From Methanoculleus sp. (GTDB taxonomy: Archaea > Halobacteriota > Methanomicrobia > Methanomicrobiales > Methanomicrobiaceae): 44,917 nt of DNA. Below, piece after piece: positions 1 through 8,113 of this stretch. The translations under genes and the position numbers were made by a program. The notes under the pieces were generated by a model, which was not told where the DNA came from, ran no database searches, and saw only the letters and a program-made list of their open reading frames with translations. Each line of letters begins with the position of its first letter. Position 1 is the stretch's first letter. The stretch lies in NCBI GenBank assembly GCA_011045995.1, contig DSBQ01000022.1, positions 1 to 44,917 of the forward strand, read 5' to 3'.

Positions 1-546
1 GGGTATACCCTGCGTGTCATGAAGGGCATTACTCCCGCACCGGAACTTGAAGACTACATCCATCTCTTCATCACCGGCCTGATAGCCGTCATCATCGGCA
101 TCATCTGGTTCCTGCCGGCGATCATTGTAGGGATGCTCCTCATCGGGGGTGCCATCATCAGCGGATCCCTCTTTGATGTCTCCTCCAATGCAGCCGCCCT
201 TGCGGGTGCCCTGCTCGGACTGGGCATAGGTGCCGCGGTGACCGCGCTGGTGTTTATCATCTTCTCGCTCGTTGCGATCATCGGCATCATCCGGTATGCA
301 CGGACAGAGAAATTCGGTGAGGCCTTTGCCTTCAGCGCCATCCTTGATACGATCAAATCCATCGGCTGGCTCAACTATTTCATCGCCATACTGGTATTCG
401 AGGTCATCGCTTTGATCGTCTATCTCGTCCTGGCAATGATCCCCGTCATCGGATGGATACTTGCCATCATCGCCGTACCCTTCATCGGCATCTGGTACGC
501 ACGCTATGTGGCACTCATCTATGAGAGTGCAGGGGTTACGGCATAG
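1..546 (+). CDS. DUF4013-like membrane protein, 5' end outside window
   Basis: The reading frame is open to the first base of the window, so the N-terminus is missing; the first ATG at 19 is probably internal. The visible part of about 180 residues has an amphipathic start (GYTLRVMKG), then long hydrophobic stretches around residues 18-50, 60-100 and 120-165, so four or more membrane helices. The start pattern and the soluble stretch RYARTEKFGEAF between helices resemble the DUF4013 family of archaeal and bacterial integral membrane proteins, whose function is unknown. It ends at TAG in 544-546 and has no clear operon partner, since the next gene (pgk) converges on it. Family assignment is by recall of the pattern and is moderately sure. 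Confidence 0.7.
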   Translation, partial: GYTLRVMKGITPAPELEDYIHLFITGLIAVIIGIIWFLPAIIVGMLLIGGAIISGSLFDVSSNAAALAGALLGLGIGAAVTALVFIIFSLVAIIGIIRYARTEKFGEAFAFSAILDTIKSIGWLNYFIAILVFEVIALIVYLVLAMIPVIGWILAIIAVPFIGIWYARYVALIYESAGVTA

Positions 547-748
547 GATTTTACAGCACCGGCACCAACAATCATCCCATTTTTTCTGCCACAGACGAAG
601 AGCCGCCTCTGTATTTAATAAGGGATATTCGCCTGAAGTGTAGGGCATAGCCCGACCATATAGGTCATCGGGAAACCACCTGTATGAACGGGGATTTCCG
701 GGTAATTTGATTCGCCAAAACAGCCGGATGAATTGCAAAGGAACGGCC

Positions 749-1960
749 CTACCCGAAGAGCTTCCGGGACTCTTCCAGGGCGGCGACCGCAGGGAGGGTC
801 TTTCCCGTCAGGAACTCGATGCATGCCCCGCCCCCGGTGGAGATGTGCGAAAATCCGGAGGCAAGCCCCATAGACTCGATCACCGCCGCCGTATGGCCGC
901 CGCCGACGACGGAGAACTCCACCGATGCAGCAGCACGGAGAATTTCATTCGTCCCGGTGGCAAAGAGGGGGTCTTCGAAGACGCCTGCCGGGCCGTTCAA
1001 CACCACCGTTCCCGAGGAGCGGATGAGGCCTGTTACCGGGCCTACCGACTCGAGGCCGAGGTCGAGGACAGGGAGGTTGCCGATGGATGCGACCGGCACA
1101 TCCCGGCGGGAGTCACCGTCACGGACGGCGACGGTCTCCGGAAGCACCACGCGGTCGCCATACCGGGAGAGGATCTCCTGTGCCTTCGCCACCTCGCCGT
1201 TGTACCCCATCTGGGCAATAAGGTCACGGGCAGGTGTGCCGACATCGATGCCCCGGGCCATGAGAAAGACATTGGCGACGACGCCTACCGCAAGAACCGT
1301 ATCCGCGATACCTTTTTCCAGCACATTTGCCGCGACATCAAGGGAATCGTCCACCTTCGTCCCGCCGAGGACGAAGGTCACCGGGCCCGGGGCCCCGGAG
1401 AAGACCTTTCCGAGCGTGGTGACTTCTTTTTCCATGAGAAGCCCCGCCACAGAGCGAAGCGCAAGGGGAAGCCCCACAATGGTCGGCTGCGACCGGTGGG
1501 CGGTCCCGAAAGCATCGTTGACGTAGATGTCCCCCATCGCCGCGAGCCGTCGGACGAGATGGGTGTTTTTCGCCTCTGCGGCGGGCATCTTCAGGTTCTC
1601 CTCGGCATTGAACCGGACATTTTCGAGGAGGACAACCTCGCCGGGGTCCATCGCGGCCACCGTTTCTCTGGCCGCCCTGCCGAAGATGTCGTCCACGTAC
1701 GTGACCGGCTGGGGGATCATCTGGTCGAGTTTGGCGGCATGGCCCTCAAGGGTCGTGAAGTCCTTCTTGCCCGGCCGTGACTGGTGGGTGAGGATCACAC
1801 ACCGGGCATCCTCGCATGCCCGCACCGTCGGCACATGTTCACGGAACCGTTTGTCATCAAGGATCAGGTTCGATGCCGGATCGATGGGGGAGTTGAAATC
1901 GACTCGGAGAAGCACCGTCTTTCCATGAATATCAGCATCGTTGAGCGTTCCAAATTTCAT
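749..1960 (-). CDS. pgk: Phosphoglycerate kinase
   Basis: Catalyses reversible phosphate transfer between 1,3-bisphosphoglycerate and ADP; in methanogens it works mainly in the gluconeogenic direction, in the cytoplasm. The 403-residue product has the N-terminal substrate-binding motif RVDFNSP (residues 19-25), an AHRSQPTIVG segment, and a Gly-rich C-terminal nucleotide-binding region (GGGHTAAV, STGGGACIEFL). The length matches archaeal enzymes. I start it at the ATG at 1958-1960, which gives the family-typical N-terminus MKFGTLND and has GGTGG a few bases upstream; the longer frame adds about 40 residues with no family character. It is transcribed alone, convergent with the DUF4013 gene. Confidence 0.95.
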   Translation of the reverse strand: MKFGTLNDADIHGKTVLLRVDFNSPIDPASNLILDDKRFREHVPTVRACEDARCVILTHQSRPGKKDFTTLEGHAAKLDQMIPQPVTYVDDIFGRAARETVAAMDPGEVVLLENVRFNAEENLKMPAAEAKNTHLVRRLAAMGDIYVNDAFGTAHRSQPTIVGLPLALRSVAGLLMEKEVTTLGKVFSGAPGPVTFVLGGTKVDDSLDVAANVLEKGIADTVLAVGVVANVFLMARGIDVGTPARDLIAQMGYNGEVAKAQEILSRYGDRVVLPETVAVRDGDSRRDVPVASIGNLPVLDLGLESVGPVTGLIRSSGTVVLNGPAGVFEDPLFATGTNEILRAAASVEFSVVGGGHTAAVIESMGLASGFSHISTGGGACIEFLTGKTLPAVAALEESRKLFG

Positions 1961-2295
1961 CTCTTCCACCGGTAAAACCCGAGAGGTCCAAGGCTCTCTT
2001 CTGAGGTACCATTTTGAGCTGGGATGTGATATTGGTTTCTTCAGGCCGAAAGGCATTGCCGGGAGAGCCGGCACGCGAATCAACCTGTCACAGCGCGGAA
2101 GAGGGATTTTACAAAGATTCGGAACCAGCCCACCTCCTAACTGGACGGGACAACATTCGTCACTTTTGGAATTCGTGCGTGTACCGGAGGAACTGCCGGA
2201 TACGGGAACGGTTATTCTTGGAAGCAGGGAGGTACAGAGCCAAGGCTCCCTGAGATGGATGTAAAAAAATAAGATTTGGGTCCTAATGCTGATAA
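1961..2295. other. Intergenic spacer upstream of pgk
   Basis: About 335 bases between pgk and the small CxxC-protein gene, both on the minus strand. It must hold the pgk promoter and the end of the upstream transcript, but I see no convincing TATA box, hairpin or gene. Short open frames on the plus strand have no recognisable protein character. Confidence 0.4.
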
Positions 2296-2559
2296 TCAGT
2301 ATCTGGGTTTTCTGTGCTTCGGGAAGCAGTCATTACAGTACACTGGTCTTCCTTCAGCAGGCCTGAACGGAACTTCACATTCCTTTCCGCAGTCTGCGCA
2401 GGTTGCCTTATGCATTTCGCGGGGACCGTCATTAAAGGACCTTCTGGGTCCCTGTCCACCGCTGCTGCCACGGGGGCCGCTGCTACCGTAGGAGCGCCGC
2501 TGTCCGCCTTCATTACTTCCACCACGGCTACCGCCCCGATAATTGTTTCTGTCGTTCAT
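2296..2559 (-). CDS. CxxC-x17-CxxC domain small protein
   Basis: An 87-residue protein. Residues 1-48 are low complexity, rich in Gly, Arg and Ser (RGG-like), suggesting nucleic acid contact or disorder. The C-terminal part has C54-x2-C57, exactly 17 residues, then C75-x2-C78, which defines a small archaeal/bacterial zinc-ribbon-like family named after this spacing; the CEVPFRP and GRPVYC stretches are typical of it. Function is unknown; binding of zinc and RNA is inference from composition. The gene stands alone. The ATG at 2557-2559 is the natural start because the RGG tail follows at once. Confidence 0.85.
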   Translation of the reverse strand: MNDRNNYRGGSRGGSNEGGQRRSYGSSGPRGSSGGQGPRRSFNDGPREMHKATCADCGKECEVPFRPAEGRPVYCNDCFPKHRKPRY

Positions 2560-2981
2560 GAGATAAACTCAGAAGTATAGATGTCGTCTGAGATAATAGA
2601 TATTCGCATCCGATCCATTTTTCATTCGACATCACCGGATCGTTTCGTACCGGAGAATACGCCATGAATTATGGGGATATCGCATAATACCCCCAAATAC
2701 CTCATTTTTCTTTTTTACAAAATATTTCCGGCATTCGGACGGCGGTGCAGGCAGAGGACGATTCCAGACGCCTCTGGAACGGCGGCGGCCGATACGAGAA
2801 ACGCCGAGTGTTGCCTCTGCGGGCGGTGCCTCGCGGTCGGCCCGATCGAGGGGGCGCTCGTCTTGGCGGATCCCCCTGCCGGAGGCAAAAAACCGTAAAT
2901 CACGGCAGCGGGGAGGAACGCCCGTAGGGGCGGCACTCCCCCGTGAAAAGGATTATCGACCGGAAGGACGAACTCCTCCCC
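2560..2981. other. Intergenic spacer with short inverted repeats
   Basis: About 420 bases without a supported gene. The left part is AT-rich and should carry the promoter of the minus-strand CxxC gene. The right part is GC-rich and includes an inverted repeat CCAGA/TCTGG at about 2766-2779. A plus-strand frame at 2671-2898 contains CCLCGRC, but the rest resembles no protein I know, so I do not call it. Confidence 0.35.
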
Positions 2982-3524
2982 ATGGACCCCTACTATCCAC
3001 TGCTTTTTTCAACCTACTACCTCGTGCTCTTTGCAGTGTTCGGCCTCATCTTCGGCATCGTGGGGACACTTCTCGTACATGGCGCCCGCTTCCTTCCGGG
3101 TGACCGATGGGTGGTTGGGATAGCGATATTTCTCTGCGGCTGTGCGGCCACAATCTCCTACGGCTCACAGATGCCCCCAACGCCTGGTTCGATATCGCTT
3201 CTCACCTCGATTACCGGATTTCTGATCCATCCGCTCTTCTTTGCCGCAGGCGTCCTCGTCTTCTCCGGATTCACCGGATATGTCGCCTGCCGGAGAACGG
3301 AGACGGAATTTCCCGCCATCTTCCTTGCCGGAGGGATCACCGCCATACTGGGAGGGATGGGTTTCTATACCGTCCTCCGGTTATTGGCTCCCGATTTCGC
3401 CATCATTCCATCGCTTGTCGGAGGAGTCTTCGATACCGCCGTCGCCGGACTGCTCTTGGTGGGGGTATGCGAGGTCTGCCGTCTCCTGCGAAACCGACGG
3501 GGGTGCGACGGGCCGGAGGCGTGA
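2982..3524 (+). CDS. Hypothetical integral membrane protein
   Basis: A 180-residue protein not recognised. It starts with a hydrophobic helix (residues about 6-32) and has four further hydrophobic segments near residues 45-60, 75-100, 110-135 and 145-167, then a basic Cys/Arg tail. I prefer the ATG at 2982 because MDPYYPLLF leads directly into the first helix; a GTG at 2943 would add 13 charged residues. The next gene, also a small membrane protein, begins about 60 bases downstream on the same strand with a good Shine-Dalgarno, so the two may form a short operon. No catalytic motif is visible. Confidence 0.6.
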   Translation: MDPYYPLLFSTYYLVLFAVFGLIFGIVGTLLVHGARFLPGDRWVVGIAIFLCGCAATISYGSQMPPTPGSISLLTSITGFLIHPLFFAAGVLVFSGFTGYVACRRTETEFPAIFLAGGITAILGGMGFYTVLRLLAPDFAIIPSLVGGVFDTAVAGLLLVGVCEVCRLLRNRRGCDGPEA

Positions 3525-3585
3525 CGGATTCCCCACGGGGACGTGGTTTTCCAATGGATGAACAGAGCAGGGAGAAAGGATATAA

Positions 3586-4131
3586 GTGATATTCTTCAGA
3601 CCACCCCGTAATGATCTCCGCTCATCCATCGGGTTTATCGTGATCTTTCTGTTTCTCATCCAGGGACTTACCCACGCCATCATCGCCATCGCCTTCTATG
3701 CCCTCCTCTCACGCCTCCCGGTTCCGGCACCGGGGCAGGCAACGGTGGCGCTCGGAGGGGCCGCCGTTCTTCTGGTGGCATTTGCGTTCGCAAGTTCACA
3801 GATGGGCTATTATGCGGTGGGCGCCATCACGCTCATACCCGTGACCCCCCTCATAATCACAGCTCCGCTCCTCATCCTCACAGCAGAGGAGCGCTACCAG
3901 TCCTGCGCAGGGTATCCGGCCATCTTCGGTGCGCTCTTCCTCGGCGCCGCAACCGGAAACGTCCTCCAGCTCGCCTTCCCCTCGATGCTCACCCCCTTCC
4001 TCACCTCGTTCATGGGCCCGTGGCTCTTTCTCCTCCGTATGACGATCATCGGCATCATGTACATCCCCCTCACCGCAGGATGGTTTGTGCTCCTCTGCGG
4101 GATACAGCGGCACAGGGCAACCGCCTGCTGA
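3586..4131 (+). CDS. Hypothetical integral membrane protein
   Basis: A 181-residue protein starting at GTG 3586, which is preceded by the strong Shine-Dalgarno GGAGAAAGGA at 3571-3580. Hydrophobic segments lie near residues 14-42, 53-75, 78-100, 112-132 and 140-172, so about five membrane helices. No family is recognised. It lies downstream of another small membrane protein and upstream of a MerR-type regulator on the same strand. Whether the regulator controls these membrane proteins is open; the order would fit but no operator was identified. Confidence 0.6.
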   Translation: MIFFRPPRNDLRSSIGFIVIFLFLIQGLTHAIIAIAFYALLSRLPVPAPGQATVALGGAAVLLVAFAFASSQMGYYAVGAITLIPVTPLIITAPLLILTAEERYQSCAGYPAIFGALFLGAATGNVLQLAFPSMLTPFLTSFMGPWLFLLRMTIIGIMYIPLTAGWFVLLCGIQRHRATAC

Positions 4132-4249
4132 ACCACCACCCCGTATCCGGGGTGCCCTCACTGCAGGGGAGTGGTTCAATCTCCCGAACCTTCCCCCGGG
4201 GGAGACTGCAGACTCATATCATCCCCGGGGAAATACCATATGGGTGACC

Positions 4250-5122
4250 ATGCCGACCGACAGGATCCCGATCGGGAAGTTTTCAGAAGTGACGCGGCTC
4301 TCCAGAAAAGCGTTGTACTGCTATGAGAAGAAGGATCTCCTGGTGCCGGTGGAAAAGGACCTTTGCAGCGGGTACCGGTATTACTCCCAGCAGCAGATCG
4401 AACGGGGCATCTGGATTGCGGCCCTCAACGGGCTCGGGTTTTCGCTCGACGAGACGACGACCCTCCTTTCCGGGAAGGGACGGGGGGACCCGGCGATCCG
4501 AATGCTTCTCCGGGATCGCCTCCTTGCGACCAGAGCGGAGATCCGTCGGCTGGCGATGGTCGAACGGGTCCTCACCGCAGAGGACCCTTTTGAGGAGTTG
4601 TTCAGAGTGAATCCTGAAGAATGGACAAAGAAGGAAATACCCCCCACCCGGGCGCTCACCATCCGGGGCGAGGGACCGTATCATGAACTGATGACCTCGC
4701 TCATCGGCCAGATCTGCAAGGAGATGGTGAGCGCTGAAAACGTGCGACACGGTGTCACCGCAACGGGACCCATCGGGTCGGTCTACATCGGTGAGGACTG
4801 CGACGAGCACGGTGGCCTCGTCGAGGTATTTCTGCCCGTCACCGGGCCGGTGACCGTTGCAAATCCGGCCATCGAGGTGAAGACCCTGCCCGCGGCGACC
4901 GTCCTATCGGCCGTCCACAAGGGGCCGTACCACACGCTCGGCATGGCGCACGCGAAGATGTACGGTCTCCTGGACAAGGAGGGGTTCGAGAGTGCCGGCG
5001 CCCCGCGGGAGCTTTATCTCAACGACCCGGCGGAGACGCCGGAAGACGACCTCCTCACCGAGATCCAGTATCCGGTGCAGGAAAAGAGCGGGAACAGAGG
5101 CGGCCAGTCAGGCAGGAAATGA
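4250..5122 (+). CDS. MerR-family regulator with GyrI-like effector domain
   Basis: A 290-residue cytoplasmic transcription factor. Residues 7-75 form a MerR winged-helix domain (IGKFSEVTRLSRKALYCYEK, then GYRYYS); residues 80-112 are a charged helix expected to make the dimer coiled coil; residues about 128-282 resemble the GyrI-like/AraC effector-binding domain, with ALTIRGEGPYHEL, a central hydrophobic core and an ELYLNDP...IQYPV ending typical of small-molecule-binding members such as BmrR. I start at ATG 4250; GTG 4244 in the same frame is possible. No efflux pump is adjacent, so the ligand and target are unknown; the small membrane protein genes upstream are the nearest candidates. Confidence 0.85.
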   Translation: MPTDRIPIGKFSEVTRLSRKALYCYEKKDLLVPVEKDLCSGYRYYSQQQIERGIWIAALNGLGFSLDETTTLLSGKGRGDPAIRMLLRDRLLATRAEIRRLAMVERVLTAEDPFEELFRVNPEEWTKKEIPPTRALTIRGEGPYHELMTSLIGQICKEMVSAENVRHGVTATGPIGSVYIGEDCDEHGGLVEVFLPVTGPVTVANPAIEVKTLPAATVLSAVHKGPYHTLGMAHAKMYGLLDKEGFESAGAPRELYLNDPAETPEDDLLTEIQYPVQEKSGNRGGQSGRK

Positions 5123-5218
5123 TGGTCTCCCCCGGGGCGGATCCTTGCTCCTTAGTCGGATGTCATATGCGACGCTTTTCCCGTATCAGAAAAATATCCG
5201 GGCACATTTCATTTTTAA

Positions 5219-5226
5219 TTTTTTTT
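5219..5226 (+). terminator. Oligo-T terminator after MerR-family gene
   Basis: A run of eight T on the plus strand, preceded by a T5 run at 5212-5216, about 90 bases after the regulator's stop codon. Archaeal RNA polymerase terminates on such U-runs without a hairpin. Confidence 0.5.
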
Positions 5227-5299
5227 AAGACCTAAAACGGGAGAACAAACCGCAAATTGACCGTCATACATAAATGAAAGCGAGAGAATATCACTTCCT

Positions 5300-5989
5300 A
5301 TGATCCGAAAAGCAGTACCGGTTCTTCTTTTCGTCGCATGTATCGTCGCATCGGCGGCAGCGGCGGAAGGTGCCACGATTGGCGGTGATATCGGCTATTA
5401 CCAGGTCAATGCCATTGTGGATGGTGCGGAAGTCTCCTTCAACGATGACTACAAAGGTGTCACCGGCGACGACGGCACGCTTACGGTCGAGGTCTACGTG
5501 ACCGGCACGCCGTATACCACCTACACAGTGGCAAAGGAAGGGTATGAGACATTGACCGGCGAGATCACCCAGTACCCGGCGAAGGGCGAGACCGTCCAGC
5601 TCCAGGCAGAGCTCTCCCCGCTTACGATCGGCGGTGACATCGGCTACTACGAGGTCGTCGCCAATGTCGACGGTGCAGAGGTCTCCTTCAATGATGATGT
5701 CAAGGGCATCACCGGCGACGACGGCACACTCACCGTCGAGGTCTATGTAACCGGCACGCCGTACACCTCCTACTCGGTGGCAAAGGAGGGGTATGAGACA
5801 TTCACCGGCGAGATCACCCAATACCCGGCGAAGGGCGAGACCGTCCAGCTTGAGGCGGACCTGGTGATGACCCCGGTGACCCAACCGACGGCCGAGCCGA
5901 CGACTGAACTAACCCAAAGCCCCTTCCCGCTGGCTGGCCTTGCAGGTCTTGCGGCCTTCGGGGTTGTTCTTCTCTCCCGGAGAGACTAA
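5300..5989 (+). CDS. Secreted PEGA-like repeat protein with C-terminal anchor
   Basis: A 229-residue exported protein. Residues 1-22 are a signal peptide (basic start, hydrophobic core, Ala-rich cleavage region). Two 83-residue units follow, at 26-108 and 109-190, almost identical and each built around DGAEVSFND, a GTLTVEVYVTGTPYT strand and VAKEGYET, the pattern of PEGA-type beta domains. Residues about 193-206 are a Thr/Pro linker, then a hydrophobic segment (SPFPLAGLAGLAAFG) and an RRD end, so the protein is likely anchored at the cell surface through its C-terminus, possibly processed by an archaeosortase-like enzyme. PEGA domains are thought to sit in S-layer or surface proteins; the ligand is unknown. 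Confidence 0.85.
   Translation: MIRKAVPVLLFVACIVASAAAAEGATIGGDIGYYQVNAIVDGAEVSFNDDYKGVTGDDGTLTVEVYVTGTPYTTYTVAKEGYETLTGEITQYPAKGETVQLQAELSPLTIGGDIGYYEVVANVDGAEVSFNDDVKGITGDDGTLTVEVYVTGTPYTSYSVAKEGYETFTGEITQYPAKGETVQLEADLVMTPVTQPTAEPTTELTQSPFPLAGLAGLAAFGVVLLSRRD
5375..5866 (+). repeat. Tandem 249-bp intragenic duplication
   Basis: Two in-frame copies, 5375-5623 and 5624-5866, of an 83-codon unit inside the PEGA-like gene. Long stretches are identical at DNA level (for example the segments coding GDDGTLTVEVYVTGTPYT and GEITQYPAKGETVQL), pointing to recent duplication or ongoing gene conversion. Confidence 0.9.
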
Positions 5990-6003
5990 TTCTTCTTTTT
6001 CCC
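5989..6003 (+). terminator. T-rich terminator after PEGA-like gene
   Basis: The stop codon of the PEGA-like gene is followed at once by a T-rich tract with a T5 run, the usual archaeal termination signal. Confidence 0.4.
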
Positions 6004-6148
6004 AAACCTGTATCTCCATCTGTCCGGGAATGGCATCCATACTCCGGGAAATTACCGTCTCTTCCCTTCTCCAGAGCCACAGAAAGGCTCATTACCACCC
6101 CGGACAATCAGCACCCATGCCCGGCAGCGGACGGGGAGGAGAAGAACA

Positions 6149-6796
6149 ATGCTGGTAATGGCCTTCAACGGGAGCCCGAGAAAGAAGTGGAATACGGCAA
6201 CGATGCTCGAACACGCCCTTGATGGGGCGGCCTCCAATGGGGCGGACACCGAACTCGTACACCTCGCAGACCTGCACTATTCCGGCTGCACGAGCTGTTT
6301 TGCCTGCAAGCGGATAGGCGGGAGGAGTTACGGGACGTGCAGCGTGGAGGACGATCTTTCGCCACTCCTCGAACGGGTGGAGGAGTCGGCGGATGCCATC
6401 ATTCTCGCAACACCCATCTACTTCATGGCCGAGACCGGTATGATGCGAAACCTCATGGAACGCCTGCTCTTCCCGTATCTTACCTATAGCGACGGCCCGA
6501 ATATCTTTCCCCGGGAGATGCAGGTGGGGCTTATCTACACGATGAACATGAAGGAGGAGCAGGCAGGCGACCTCTTCTTCGACACCCGCGCCGCACTCAA
6601 CGAGGAGATCTTTCATGCCGTCTTCGGCCACACCGAGTCGGTGATGAGCTTTGAAACGCTCCAGTTCGACGACTACGCGAAGTATGAGACGAGCATCTTC
6701 GACGCCGGCGCGAAAGCGAAGCGGCGCGAGGAGGTATTTCCGGTAGACTGCGAAAGGGCGTTTGCGATGGGTGCACGCCTCGCACGAAAGACCTGA
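6149..6796 (+). CDS. Flavodoxin-fold NAD(P)H/FMN oxidoreductase, Isf-like
   Basis: A 215-residue protein of the NADPH-dependent FMN reductase/iron-sulfur flavoprotein superfamily. The N-terminal strand ends in GSPR (residues 8-11), the FMN-phosphate loop; ATPIYFMAETG near residue 90 is the second flavin-binding loop. Between them lie C47-x2-C50-x2-C53 and C64, a close-spaced Cys set like that which binds a 4Fe-4S cluster in archaeal iron-sulfur flavoproteins, although the last spacing (10 residues) is longer than the compact form. The role is probably electron transfer or reduction of O2/quinone-like substrates in the cytoplasm; the partner is unknown. GGAGGAG lies about eight bases before the ATG at 6149. 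It is a single gene. Confidence 0.85.
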   Translation: MLVMAFNGSPRKKWNTATMLEHALDGAASNGADTELVHLADLHYSGCTSCFACKRIGGRSYGTCSVEDDLSPLLERVEESADAIILATPIYFMAETGMMRNLMERLLFPYLTYSDGPNIFPREMQVGLIYTMNMKEEQAGDLFFDTRAALNEEIFHAVFGHTESVMSFETLQFDDYAKYETSIFDAGAKAKRREEVFPVDCERAFAMGARLARKT

Positions 6797-6844
6797 GACG
6801 GGGATTCCACTTTTTGATGTCCATGGCATGGATGCCTGCGCAAT

Positions 6845-6853
6845 CCTTATATT
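6845..6853 (+). promoter_or_regulatory. TATA-like box upstream of the membrane protein gene
   Basis: CTTATATTC at 6845-6853 would place the transcription start near 6873-6878, just before the ATG at 6893. This argues against the GTG at 6872 as the start. Confidence 0.4.
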
Positions 6854-6892
6854 CTCAGCCTGAGGTGAACGGTGCATACGAAGGGGAAAAAC

Positions 6893-8113
6893 ATGAGAGG
6901 AAAGGGTATCCGGGAGACAAGGCAGGCAGACCGGCAGACAGACGACGGTGAGACAGGGATGTCCCCTTTTGCCCTTGCGATTCTCATTCTCGGCGGACTG
7001 TTGATCCTCTGTGCATTTCTGATCACCCCCGCCGCCGCCCATGTCCCGCTCACTTCCGGCGGCAACGACCACATCGATGACGCTTTTCCCGTTCCCGACC
7101 CGACGAAGTCGTGGGTGGTCTACGGGGAGCTCGAGGGCGGCGGCGATGTCCGGTACTACCGCATGGCGATGGCCACGGGCGACGAGCTTCGCCTCAGTCT
7201 CTTTACGCCGCGGGGGGCGCCGGCATTCGTGCCGGGCATCGTGGTGATGGGGCCGGACCTTGCCCCCTCGGGGACGCTTCCGCCGTTTGTCGATATGCCC
7301 CCCCATGACCATGCGGAGGAGACGGGCGGGGACGGGCACGCCACCGGCGGTGCAGAAGCCGATGAGTACGGTGCCGTCGTCATCGGGGGGACGGTACCCG
7401 ACGGGGCGGAGTTTGAGCCCTTCACCCCCTCGGCACTGTACCATTCGGCGGAGTATTCCCATATGGTGAGGAAGCAAGGCACGTACTATGTCGCGGTCTA
7501 TGCGCCGGAAGGGTCCGCATCGGGGGGGAACTACGGGCTTGCCGTCGGCTACCGGGAGGAATTTACCCTCTCCGAGTGGCTGCTCGTTCCGTTCTCGGTA
7601 CTTGCCATCCACCGCTGGGAGGGCCAGTCGTGGGCGCTGATCCTCGGCCCGCTCGTCCTCACTCTCGTCGGGGGGTTCGGGCTGCTCCTCTGGCGGGGAC
7701 GACGGGAGGGGATGAGCGCAACAGGGCCGGGAACAGGGAAAGGGCCGGCATTCCCCATAAGGGGCCCCTTCGGGTGGCTCGCAGTGACGGCGGGCCTCCT
7801 CTATATCGGCACCGGGGTGATGCTGCTCGTCCAGACGGCAATCGCCCTTGGCAAGGCAGGTCTCACCGGGGCGGCTGTCCTTCCCGTGATTTACCTCATC
7901 GTCGCCGTTCTGCTTGGCTCGGTTGCGCTTCGAAACGGCCTGCACCATACCGGCCGCACCGGATGGGGAACGAAGAACGCCGGGCTTTCGATGATCTTCA
8001 TCGGCGTCGTCGGGTTCGTCGCGTGGGCGGGGCTGCTGGCGGGGCCGGTGATGGCGGTCGTGGCAGGGATTGGGGCGCTGGTGTGGGGGGAGAGAAGCGC
8101 CTTGACGCGATGA
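6893..8113 (+). CDS. Hypothetical membrane protein with exported His/acid-rich domain
   Basis: About 406 residues, no family recognised. A hydrophobic segment (SPFALAILILGGLLILCAF) ends in ITPAAAH, a good signal-peptidase site, followed by an exported domain of roughly 200 residues that carries a His/Asp/Glu-rich loop (PPHDHAEETGGDGHATGG), which could bind metal. Four to five C-terminal membrane helices follow (ALILGPLVLTLVGGFGLLLW, then three more). The exported domain has a beta-sandwich look (GDVRYYRMAMATGDELRLSL, GTYYVAVYAPEG) like sugar- or surface-binding modules. The start is ambiguous: ATG 6893 has AGGGGA at the right distance; ATG 6959 has GGTGAG and would put the signal peptide at the very N-terminus. 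Confidence 0.65.
   Translation: MRGKGIRETRQADRQTDDGETGMSPFALAILILGGLLILCAFLITPAAAHVPLTSGGNDHIDDAFPVPDPTKSWVVYGELEGGGDVRYYRMAMATGDELRLSLFTPRGAPAFVPGIVVMGPDLAPSGTLPPFVDMPPHDHAEETGGDGHATGGAEADEYGAVVIGGTVPDGAEFEPFTPSALYHSAEYSHMVRKQGTYYVAVYAPEGSASGGNYGLAVGYREEFTLSEWLLVPFSVLAIHRWEGQSWALILGPLVLTLVGGFGLLLWRGRREGMSATGPGTGKGPAFPIRGPFGWLAVTAGLLYIGTGVMLLVQTAIALGKAGLTGAAVLPVIYLIVAVLLGSVALRNGLHHTGRTGWGTKNAGLSMIFIGVVGFVAWAGLLAGPVMAVVAGIGALVWGERSALTR

Noticed and set aside
2671-2898. Possible small Cys protein (CCLCGRC) on the plus strand
   Set aside because: Only one Cys cluster, no Shine-Dalgarno, and the flanking residues do not look like a protein.
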